A stretch of DNA of 64,000 bases from Brachionus koreanus. Its lineage: Eukaryota; Rotifera; Eurotatoria; Ploima; Brachionidae. The notes beneath the pieces were generated by a model that had not been told where the DNA came from, made no database searches, and saw only the letters and a list, made by a program, of their open reading frames with translations. Both the position numbers and the translations under genes were made by a program. Each line of letters begins with the position of its first letter. Position 1 is the stretch's first letter. The DNA lies in the NCBI GenBank assembly GCA_016987375.1, contig PJRA01000353.1, positions 251,153 through 315,152 of the forward strand. Direction: 5' to 3'. Below are positions 22,314-33,500 of the stretch, in pieces.

Positions 22314-24630
22314 CTAATTATAACTCTTAGTTTCGTTTTCTGAGATCAGGTTTGAAGTTTCGTTTATTGGGCCATCAAATTCATTTTGTGTTGAAAACTA
22401 AAAATTTGTTATTTAAATATTTATAAAATTGAATTTAATCACAGAATATACTCTCTCTTTTTTATTTTCGATTAAATTTTTGAATATTTTAAAAATCGAA
22501 AATGTGATTAAAAATCCTCCAATTGTTGCAATTAAAATTGGAATAACTGTCACAATCTTCACATAAAATGCAACCGTTTTAAGTTGATTTCTTGTATCGG
22601 CATCTAAAGCCAATGCCTTTTAACATTAAGGATAATTTCTTACCATAAATATTTAATAAAAAGAATTACTTCATCAAACCAGACAACTGGAAAAAGAACT
22701 GGTTTAACATTTTTAACTAAACTAAATTAATGTTTATTTAAATTTATTCTTTGATATTTAGCTTAATACTTGATTTTATCATGTTGCAAAAGATAAAAAC
22801 TTATTTGTAGCCTGATATTTCCTCCCAAAGGTACTGAAGTGGTCTTTATTTGATATTAAATAATCAAATTTAGCTATTTTGAATTTTAAAAATAGAAAAC
22901 TCACTGGTTCAAAATGAATAACAAAATCATGAATAGATTGATCTGGACTTAAACCTTTCAAATCAGTAAGAAACTTTGGATCAGCATTTAAAAAATGAGG
23001 CTGTGATATATAACCCGAAATACCTTAAAAAAAGAGATGAAAGTTAAAAAATAGAAAAAATATATAATCCTTTAGTAACCTCCATAACATGAGCTAATAT
23101 TCAAAACTCCATTTCCAAGACAAGTATCTTCACAAAATCCTTCTTTTTCCAAGTCGTAAAAAATATCTGGTGTTAAATGAAAATCATATGTGTTTACACC
23201 GGCGATGTTGTTTTCTTTTAAATAAGAGAGATGATATGATCTGTAAGAAAAAATCAACATATAGTTTTTCTTTTTTAGAAATATCTTTCAGAAAAAAATG
23301 TTTTTTTACCTGCACATGTCCGGATTAAATGAATAGACTTTTTTATTTCGAGTCAAAAATGGTGGATAAAATGTTCCATCAGTTCCATTGATTAGATTAG
23401 CATTGTCCGAATACCAGAAATTTAGTTTTCTTGTAAAAAAAATATTTTTTCAAAATTTTTTATTTTAATTATAACTGAATACTGAACATAATTATCTGAA
23501 AATTAACGTAAAATATTGTAAATTAACTATTTATCCTATTGTAAATTTATATTTTTTGACGGAGCAATAAGTATTTACCATTGTAGTTAGCAAAATAAAA
23601 CACTGTAAAATTATTAGACTAAATACTTTTTAAAAAGCGAATAATTTTGAAAAATAATCATGATAAATAAAAATCTTTTATCTAATCGAAACTTGTACAG
23701 TGAATTATTTGATTTTGAACAAAAAATTAAATAATTAATCTTACTCTACTCCGTTCCATGAAATAATTTTTGCCACATTTTCAGCTGAATCATAACCAGT
23801 CATCATAGTATAATTTTGCCATTCAGTACCATTTTCCTTATTAAAAAATAGATGAAATCAAGTTATTTGATTATATTTTATTTGAATTTACTCCATTTAT
23901 TAAACTAAATTTGTCATCTTTGATTACTCTTGGCAAAAATGTCTTGGCAAGCTTCATCAATGGGTCCTCATAACCAGATATTAATTCACCGACAGTTTTA
24001 GTTTCAAAAAGCTTTGTGCCCAAAAAAGCCAGTAAAGAATTGACTAAAGCAGGTCCAAGTTCTTTAAATCTACTTCGAACTGTTTGCTCAATCATTCCCT
24101 AGAAAAAAGTTCAAAATAAAGCTGTTTAACTTGTAATAATAGTTATTTGATTTACAATCGCTGGAATGTTTAGAAATGTTATCTTATCAGTTTCAAGTCC
24201 AGCTGATAGAGAAGGCTCAAATTTTAAAGTGACCACTGGAGAGAATCGGACTTCATTTGGACCCAAAAATTCCACATGATGTTTTTCCCATTTTTCACTA
24301 TAAACATAAGGTCCAAGTTGATCAAGTTGAGGCTTTTCGCCTCTTTCTATTTCCTGAGGATTTTTCACATTGAACAAATAGTATTTGCGATAAATTGTTG
24401 CTGGAGGATCAGTCCAAAATTTGAATGCGCTTGAATTTTTTTGAATTATTACATTCTAAATTTCAAATTTTTTTTTCAAAAATAGAACAAACATAAATTA
24501 AATTTACTTCGTGAATTTTTTTTTTGACCATAGACTCTGAGAAAAAATAAGTAATCACAGCTGTGGATATTAATCCAAATCCAGACAACAGAAGAACAAA
24601 ATTCAGGCAAGAAATTTTTCGGTATTTCAT
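22314..24630 (-). CDS. CD36/SCARB family scavenger receptor (copy D)
   Basis: Eleven minus-strand exons match copy C one for one: 24630-24508, 24455-24156, 24098-23892, 23836-23745, 23429-23310, 23240-23080, 23023-22905, 22843-22770, 22721-22670, 22616-22452 and 22397-22314, giving 498 residues. From exon 1 through most of exon 10, introns included (except intron 4), it differs from copy C at only scattered bases. The cytosolic tail (end of exon 10, exon 11) and the sequence just upstream of exon 1 are clearly different. The same two membrane segments, cysteine cluster and WFDE motif are present. A three-codon upstream ORF (ATG AAA AAA TGA) precedes the start, which may be chance. It is divergently paired with SOUL-2. 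Confidence 0.88.
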
Positions 24631-25691
24631 TTTTTCATTTGTCGAATGCAGTTGAGTTATCTTTATTTATTTTTTGTCTAAATGAAAATAATTTTCTTTT
24701 TACTAAATTTGCATTTAAACATTATCTAATTTTTTTGAGTTATCAAATTTAAAAATTCTAAAAATATCGAACTAATAATTTAAAAAAAAAATACTTTTGT
24801 TTTTTATTATTTTTTAACTTTTAATGATCACTTTCTAATTTTACAAGTCAAAAATAATTTAAATTTTTTGATACAAAAGCAATGATCAATGGATTAGAAG
24901 ACAATATTTAAAAATTAATTTAAAACTATTTTCATTTAGTATAATCTTTTGATTAGTCATTATGTGTCAAATATTCAATGATTTAACGGAACAAATTTTT
25001 TTTTAGGCATCTTTTACTTTTTCAAAAAAAAATTTTATGATTATCAAACAAAAATTACCTTTTTTTGGATTTGTTTGCTTTTTTTGTTAGACAAGAGGCT
25101 CAAAAATTATAAGACTTAATGATAAATTTTTTGATAGCATTTGTCTCACATGATTCTTCGTATAAAGCTTTCAATATACACTTTTAATTATTTTTTATTT
25201 TTATTTTAAATTTTACCTAATATATGTCTAAAATTTCTAATTCTTAATAAGTACTCTTTGAACGATGTAATATTCAAGCATACGACTTGATTAATTTCAA
25301 AAATAGATTTGAGTTTTTTCAAGATTTTAATTTGAATTAGCTGCTTTACTCTTTGAATTTTAAAATTTTCAAAACATTTTAGCTGTTTTCTCATAATTTT
25401 ATTTGTTTTTCTTTCTCTTTCTTATCTATTTTGCCAAAAATAAATTTATTTATTTTTAAAGCAAACTTAGACGACGTTCAATTTGCTTAAGAAAAATATT
25501 AAATATTATTTTAAATTTGATTTTGTCTTTTGATTTTAATATTAGTTTAATTTTTTTTTAAGAAACGCTTAAAGTAATGTTTAATTTGAGAATAACTATT
25601 CATAATTAAAGTTCATCCTTCATTAATTTATTCTAAGTTTTGTCTCATTTAGAATTATTTCAAATAAATCATCATTTTTTCATTAGTAAAA
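24631..25691. promoter_or_regulatory. Divergent intergenic region, CD36-D and SOUL-2
   Basis: About 1.06 kb separates the divergent starts of CD36-D and SOUL-2. It must hold both promoters but I recognise no specific element. It is longer than the matching 398-bp region at 15065-15462. Confidence 0.4.
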
Positions 25692-26433
25692 ATGCCTTTT
25701 GGAACATTTAAAACTATGGTTAATGTTGGCATGAATACATGCAATGATTTATCAGTACCAGTTCAGAAATGTCTTGAAAAGAATGAAGTAGCCTTTAAAA
25801 CTGAAAATAAGTTTCTATCATTTTAATAATTTTTTTAAGAATTTTGAGACAAGATTTTACGAAAAAAATCGCTACGTAGTTTATAAATATAGGACCATTG
25901 ATTCAAAAAATCCTGAAAAAAACAATACTGGAGATGATTCTGTAATGAAAAATGTATGGAGATTAATGAAATATACTCAAGGAGATAATAATAAAAAAAC
26001 GAATATGAAGCTTTACATGCCAGTTTTTGTGTTTATTGAAACTCTAGATGAGTCTAATGGGGATTCAGATGACGATGTTGAATGTGAAGTTAAAATGATG
26101 GTCTCATTGCCCCCTGAATATCAAAGTGATGATGCAGACATCCCGATGCCTAATGATTCCGAGTTATCTATTGATGTTCTTGATGGATTTAAGTGCTTTG
26201 TCAGGTAACCTTTTACAATACAATAAATAAAAAACTTTTTAAATGTTTGCTTTTTAAGAAACTTTTCCGGTTTTGCAAATGAAAAAGTGTTCAAGACAGA
26301 AACAGAAAAGCTTAGGCTTTCATTAAACAAGGCAGAGGTTCAATTTCAAAAGAATAAATGCATATGCATAGCTTATGATCCGCCATATAAACCTATAAAT
26401 CGACGAAATGAAGTAATTCTCATTTCGGTCTAA
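25692..26433 (+). CDS. SOUL/HEBP family haem-binding protein 2
   Basis: Three exons, 25692-25787, 25840-26204 and 26259-26433, encode 211 residues. The start MPFGTFKTMVNVG matches the MVFGTFKTIFNLG start of SOUL-1. Core motifs are FETRFYEKNRYVVYKYR, VWRLMKYTQGDNNKKTNMK followed by MPVF, FVRNFSGFA across the last junction, and YDPPYKPINRRNEVILISV at the end, all typical of SOUL/HEBP. An acidic insertion (SNGDSDDDVE) is absent from SOUL-1. No signal peptide, so probably cytosolic. Haem or porphyrin binding is known for the family but is inferred here. The protein is much more diverged from SOUL-1 than the neighbouring CD36-D is from CD36-C. Confidence 0.87.
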
Positions 26434-27528
26434 TTTTGTTTTTAATTTAAATTATTTTTAATAAATTTTATGGATTATAATTTTGGATTTTTTTAAGAAT
26501 TGTAAAGTATTTTTATAATTCTTTCAAAAAAGTAGCCAAATTAAGAATCAAAGAGCATTAGCCCTTTTTTCAGTCCTCGTGTTAGAAAAAACAAATATTA
26601 TAATCAAATAATGCTAAATATAATATTAAATTTTGATTCAAATAAAGCATCTAAAGGAGTATGAAATATTATGTGTTTCAGAGTGACTTGGCTTGCAGTA
26701 AAATCATCCAGCAATTAAATCGTGGTCAAATCTTGTTTTTTAAAAACTAAATAAACATTTTGCTCTATCATTGATTTTTAATGACTTGTGGATTTTGAAA
26801 TAACATCTTTATTTTAAACATCTTCATCTTTATTTTTAACATCTTTGTTTTTTTTTCTTGAAGAAAAAAAAAGAACATTTCTTGAACAAAGAGCAAAATT
26901 TAATTTAATTTTAGAGAAAACTAGATATAATCAATTTAATAAAAAGATAAAAAATTTAAGATTCTTAATCGACATTAACAATTACTGGTAATAGCCATCT
27001 GATAAAGGTTGTTAAAAGTTAAAATAATGTTAAAATTAAATTATGTTAAGCGAAATATGGTTCGCTTATTTCGCGTTGTGAAGTAAGCGAACCATATTTT
27101 TTACCTATTGGTTTAGCGGTTAATCAACATTTCTACCTTGGAGAATGTATTAAGAAACGACTTGAATCAATGATAAAAGAATATTATCAGGATGGCAATC
27201 ATGTTTTTTGGCCCGATTAAACATTATCTCATTATGTCAATATGGTACAGAATTATATTTTAGATAAAATATAAGGTATATTGCTAAAGAAGTGAATCCA
27301 GCTAAGATTTTCACAAATTTGATTTTTAAATAGTAATATTACCATTAAATAGAAAATTATTTTATAAATCAGCTGCAGATTCAGTAACTGAATTTTTAAA
27401 ATTAAAATTTAGATTATTATTTGAATTTTTTATCTCCTTTATATAAGCTAAAATAATTTCTAAATGTAATGAAATAATTATTAGATAGAATAGATAATTA
27501 TTTTATTTAAATTTAGAATAAAATTAAA
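26434..27528. other. Intergenic region between SOUL-2 and CFAP46 (convergent 3' ends)
   Basis: AT-rich DNA between two convergent genes. It contains one clear hairpin (27053-27099). I see no other feature. Confidence 0.5.
27053..27099. repeat. Hairpin-forming inverted repeat
   Basis: The arms AAATATGGTTCGCTTA (27053-27068) and its exact reverse complement (27084-27099) flank a 15-base loop. It could be the core of a small transposon or a structured 3' element. No role can be assigned. Confidence 0.7.
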
Positions 27529-30500
27529 TTAAAAAATATTTAAATAAACATCAGGTAAGCCATAACAAACCATATTTAAATTCTCTTTTCTCAAAACAGA
27601 TAAATCTCTTAAAGTTTGTAGACGTTTCTCTTCTTTATTCATTTGTGCATATCTATCTTCTTGTGAGCTTTCAACAACTTCGGGCACTGGCTCAGGTTCT
27701 TTTTTCTTTGTTTTAGACTCTTTATTTTCTTTCTTTTCCGCTTTTTTTCCATCTTTTTTTTCCACAGTAGCCGATTTTTTTTCTTCTCTTTGCTCTTGAA
27801 GCAAAAATTTAAGATGTGGTGAAAATTTGTATCGAACAATTTCTCCACATGCTTCCCTTTTCTCAGTCAGTTCCTTCAGTACATTTTGAAATTTGTCCGT
27901 ATTGTCAATCATGTTAGTGGTCCACTGATTTGATAAAATACATTTTACACCAGTTAAGCTCAAGAGTAAATTTGCCTCTAATGAATTTTCGCATTCTAAT
28001 TCAATAGCACTTTAACTCAATATTAAAAATACTATAACTAAAATTAAAATTAGATTTTACTTTCTGAGCACATCGTCTTTGCTAATTCGGCCATAACTTC
28101 TGCCTGTCTGAGTGGAATCATTTGCCACAATTAGTTTACACTCATTTAAATTCAATGAAGCTATTTTATTAGAACTAAAATATGATAAAAATCTCTCAGT
28201 GCCATTGAATAATAAGCAGCTTGAATCTATCAAGTAGCTTTCACATTCTCCCAAACTTGGTGAATGGTCCAGACCTGTTAATCCAACCCATTTTGAGGAA
28301 ATATGTGAAAATTGTTGGGTTGTTTTTTTGAAAGAAACAATTGGAGTCATTTCTGATGGAACTTATTTTAAAAAATAAGAAAAAAAAATATTTTTCTAAA
28401 AAAGTGTTTTCAAAAATTTGTTGCTTACGTCCAGGTGAAGCCTCATTAAAAACATCAATAAGATATTTTACACGTAGAGGATCAATTGTTGTAACATAGT
28501 CTGGCAATGGTTCTAAATTTGCTGGCGGAACAATAGATTGCTTCGGAGGTTTATCTTTCTTTTTTTCATCTTTTACTGGCTCAACTGAAATTAATTTTAG
28601 AAATTAAAATGTTTCTAATTTTTTTATTTTTGACAATTAATTAAATATACCTTGCTCTTTTGGTTGAAAGAACCGAGTGGAAAAAAATTGTAAGGAAAAA
28701 TCACGGCTAATAGAACAAATACTCTGATTGTCATAAAACACTCTCAGACTTTCTAATGGAAATTCTAATAAGCTCATGTCTGCTAAAATGATTAGCTTTT
28801 CACTCGGTTTGATGTTTGTGCTGGTTTTTGAGTTCATTTGTTGTTCGGCTTGAAAAGCTGCAAAATACTTTTGCACAAAATCAGTAACAGATTTTAGATA
28901 AATCTCTGTACTATTTATCAAAAACTCGAATTTGTTTTCTAAATCTTGCATAGTTTGTAACATTTCATCGTATCTCTACATAATAAAATAAGATAATTTA
29001 AATGAAATATTTTCTTTCTTTTTTTTTAATTTTACTGGAAAATTTATTTTATTTAATAAGATGAAATTTCAAAACAATTTGATAAGAATTTTAAAAATAA
29101 AGAAAAAACCATTTTAACTATTGTTCTAAATGAGCAAATAAACTTATTTAGTTCTGATATTGAGTGCTTATTTATATTTCAAGGCTAACTTTTTTGAAAT
29201 AAGCTCTTTAACGTTTGTTTATTTTTAATGTTTTTTATATAGTTTCTTCAAATTTTTTTTCAGTATTAATCAAAAATTTCTACCACTAATAATAATAATA
29301 ATAATAATAGTTAATATCTTACGGTCAAGTTTAGTTTAACTAGTTTTTATCATCCAAATTTTTTTTACGATAAATTGAAAATAATCTATATAATAATTCA
29401 TTCATTTTTTTCTTTGAATCAAAATTAAAAAAATTTGTAACAAAAAATGAAATGAACATTTTTAATCAAAAATTTAATGAACATTCCGTAAAAGATGGCC
29501 AATATGTAGAAAATAAAATTTGATTAATTAAGACTTAAAAAAATTATTTTGCATGCAAATAAATTTTTTTTTTCAATCAACAGATTTTCAAATCAAATTA
29601 AATCATGAGTTAGTTAATAAAGTTTAAGATTCGTATTTGAAAAATAATTGGAAAAATTTCAGTGATTTTGTAAATTATGAAAGTACAACCTCAATTTTAA
29701 ATTTATCAGCTGATATAAATGAAAATATGTAATTTGAATATGAGAAAAAGTTATGCATACAAACTTTTTCTATTTATTTTTGTTAAGAATAAATTTACAA
29801 AAATTCCTGATAATGTCAAGAAAATGAACTCGTAGTAGACATAAACAAAAAAAAGTAATAAAATAAAGTTTAAAGTTTGTTTTAATAAAGTTTTCCTTTA
29901 TATCTTATTTTTTAATTGATTTTTATTGAAATTTTTTTTTAACTTGATGATTAAAAAATATATAATGAATCTTTTTTGCTAGATTAATCTAATTTTTTGT
30001 TAATTTTGATGATGATTTTATTTTTAAATTGTTATATATTTTTAAAAAAATATTTTGGTGAAAAATCTTAATTAGTTGATGATAGGATAAATATTACCCA
30101 GATAAAAAAAATTTTTTTTCAATCAATATTTCAAAAATTAGGCTTAGATTAAATGAAAAAATAGATACAGAATGCTTCAAGTCAATTCTAAATTATTTTC
30201 AGAGCATCGACATTGATTGACCGGAATTTAAAAAAATCATAATCTAATTATTTTTATTCTGTCAACAGTATCTTATAATTCTTTAAAGAAATGATAAATT
30301 TTGTTTTGCAAAATATTCTATTTTAGTTCTTGGATTGGTAAAGGATTACAGTTTCACTTACATTACTAGAGCTGTCCAAATAAAATTTTATAAAATCAGT
30401 GGGATTTTCACTCAATTGAGATGAATTTGTTTGCTTCTTAATCAAATCGTTATTAAGCTGAAACTCAATTTTGAGATTAAATGACTGAAGGCTCGCCTTC

Positions 30501-33500
30501 CACTCTTTCCATTGTTGAAGAAGATAGTTCAACTCAAATGGGTCTGTTTTAACTTTCAAAACAGCAGCTTTTGTTTGCCCAGCACTGTTTGCAATTGGTT
30601 GCTTTGAATTTTTGGAACCTGATTTAGCATTATCCAATATTGATGCAAACAACTCATTTCTATTTAGCAAAAAATGGTGTTTTTAAATTGAATATAAAAA
30701 TTTTTAGTTTAAGAATAAATATTAATTAAATTTTTTTAAATAGGAAAAATCAATAAATAATTTTTTTTGAAAAAAAATATGAAAAATAAGAAAAATAGAT
30801 TACTTTTTTTCATTGTGTTGGAGTACCAAAAAAGTGTAATTTGCTGGAAAATCTTTGATAAAATTGAAATGATTCGAATTAACGGTCAAATATTTTGAGG
30901 CATTGAATTTAGATTTGGTCAAGTCTAGTATTTGTTTGACTATTGGCGAATTTAATGAGTTTGATTGAATATTTTTATTTTTGTAAAATTTGAGCAAATT
31001 GTAGTATCCAGTCAACAGAGAGTTTTTAGGATTTAGTGAACTTTTTGAAATCAATATTTCACCTTCTAAAGAAATCAAAAGACTCTAAAAAAATCAATAG
31101 TTTTTTAAAATTTCAATCTAATCGCTAAGAAATTATTTTACTTGGTAAAGAGAGATAAATTGTGAGCAAAGATTCAAGTCAAATCTTCCAATTAGTTCTA
31201 CAATTTCATAGGTAATTCTAGCAGCTGTTTCAAAATCTTCGATCAAAAGAGCTAAGCTAAGAGATTGGAGAAGACAATCGATGGAAATGGCTTCTGTTTG
31301 ATTTACACTCACTAGTAAGTTTTTCAACAGCTCCTGATCTGCTATATTTGTCAAATTTGATTCTTCTACCAAATTAATATGGTAATCACGATCACTTAAA
31401 ATATTCACATTTGCCTCAATTTCATTTAAGTTAAAATCATTTATTTCAGCTGAATTAACAGATTGAGCTCCTGGTAAAGCAGTGTTGGAACGAATAGGCT
31501 TTTTTGACTTTGAACTTGAATCACCATCATTTGTTATGCCTGAAGGTTGATAGTTTTTAATCAGATCGATTACAGCAGCATCCCATTTATTAAGTATAGT
31601 AGTCATATTTAGTATACTCGAATTCAAGCTATTTTCATCGTTCAAGTTGTTTTGACGCAATTGGTATTTGAGTTCACTGATGATGCGAAAGCTACGGCCC
31701 ATAAGATACAAGGTTTTACATTTGAAATTTTTTAATTTAAAATTCAAATAAAAGCATGATATCAAATAAGAAGCCAATTGATCTGGTAAACGCGAAACAC
31801 TTTGATTCCAAAGTTTTTCCACTTCGTTTAGAGTTTCGTGTTCGTTACCGGCATACAGCTCAATTACTTTGGTCATGTTGTCTTTATTTGAACTTTTAGA
31901 ATTGGACAATTTTATCTCATTTAAATGAATTTCAAGCATATCGGTCATCAATGTGCTCAATTCTAATTTTATATCAGTTAGTTCTCGTTGAATTGGAAGT
32001 GAAATGTTTTGGATTTCAGAAGGTGATTTTAATGACAATGCTTCAATAAGCAACTCGTTTAAAATTTCTAAACAATTGCTCAGGGTTTCAAAAGCCTAGA
32101 AAAATTAAATTTTTTTGATTAAATTTTATTATTTTATTTTATTTTAAATAAAACTTGAAGGCAATATGAAATTCTAGTACAAAAATTACAGTTCAAAAAG
32201 TTAAATCAATTTAATTTTTTCACTTTATTGCATATTTTAATGAGATTTATTTTTTGATGAGACCTGAATTTTACAGAAAAATAAAAGCTATTCGCAAAGC
32301 TTAGAATTAAATTGTACAAATTTCTCCAATTCTGTATTGTTTGCAGAATCGTAATATCGTAAGAAATCGTAAGAAATCGTAAGAAATACTCAGCATGGAG
32401 GCTCTTTCAGCCAGTGGCTGGAAAACAGAGAAAAGAGTGAGTTACATAGCTATTAGTAGAGAATGTCGAAAGGCTATTCGAAAAGCTGTGATCAAGTATG
32501 AAACGGTATTAGCTAAAAAATCTAAATCGAATCCCAAATTGGTGTATAAATACATTAATAGCAAGAAACCAATTAAGCAATCAATTAAAGCATTGGATAT
32601 TGATGGTCAAACTAAAACCGATCTAAGTGAAATTGCGAATGAATTAAATAAGTATTTTCAATAAGTTTTTTGCACAGATTTTTCGAGTGTGACTATGTCC
32701 CTAAATAAAAAGACAAATATTAAATGAGACCCGAAAACTGATGAAAAGCAAACAGGATGCTAGGCTTAATCAAAAAATCTTTTAAATTCCTAAACAAACA
32801 CAACACTACACTTGTATACAAATCACTTATTAGACCACATCTAGAGTACGCGATTAGCTCTTGGCATCCTTACTGTGTAAAAGATATAAACGAATTGGAA
32901 AAGGTTCAAAGAAGAGCTACGAAACTGGCACCGGATCTGAGAAAATTAANNNNNNNNNNNNNNNNNNNNNNNNNNNNNNNNNNNNNNNNNNNNNNNNNNN
33001 NNNNNNNNNNNNNNNNNNNNNNNNNTTGTGACAACTTGGAACAAACTACCAACAGATATTGTAAATGCACAGAGTTTAAATAGTTTTAAGGAAAAACTGG
33101 ACGCCTGGATGAAGGGTTATTTGTTGCACTGACAGCTACACCCCTAAAGGGCTCTACTTGGACTTGTTATAGTTCAAGTTGCTGTTCTATTTACTTCTAC
33201 TACTACTACTACTTTTTAATTGTAATAATTTTTGGTCAGACAATTACAACCACAATTAATTATTTTGTCACGTGAAAGTCAAATTTGTCATCCTAAACCA
33301 AATCTAAAATTTTCTGACTTATATTTCATTTTAAAATTAATTTTAAAATATTTTCTATTATTATGGTGTTTTAACTGATCAAACAGATTATGCATTACTA
33401 CATTAACGTGATTTTAAATCATCATTCAAGCTTAATTTCAAAATTTTTTTTAATTATTTCAAGTCTATTGAATTACCTGAAGATAGTAGTCTTTTTTTGC

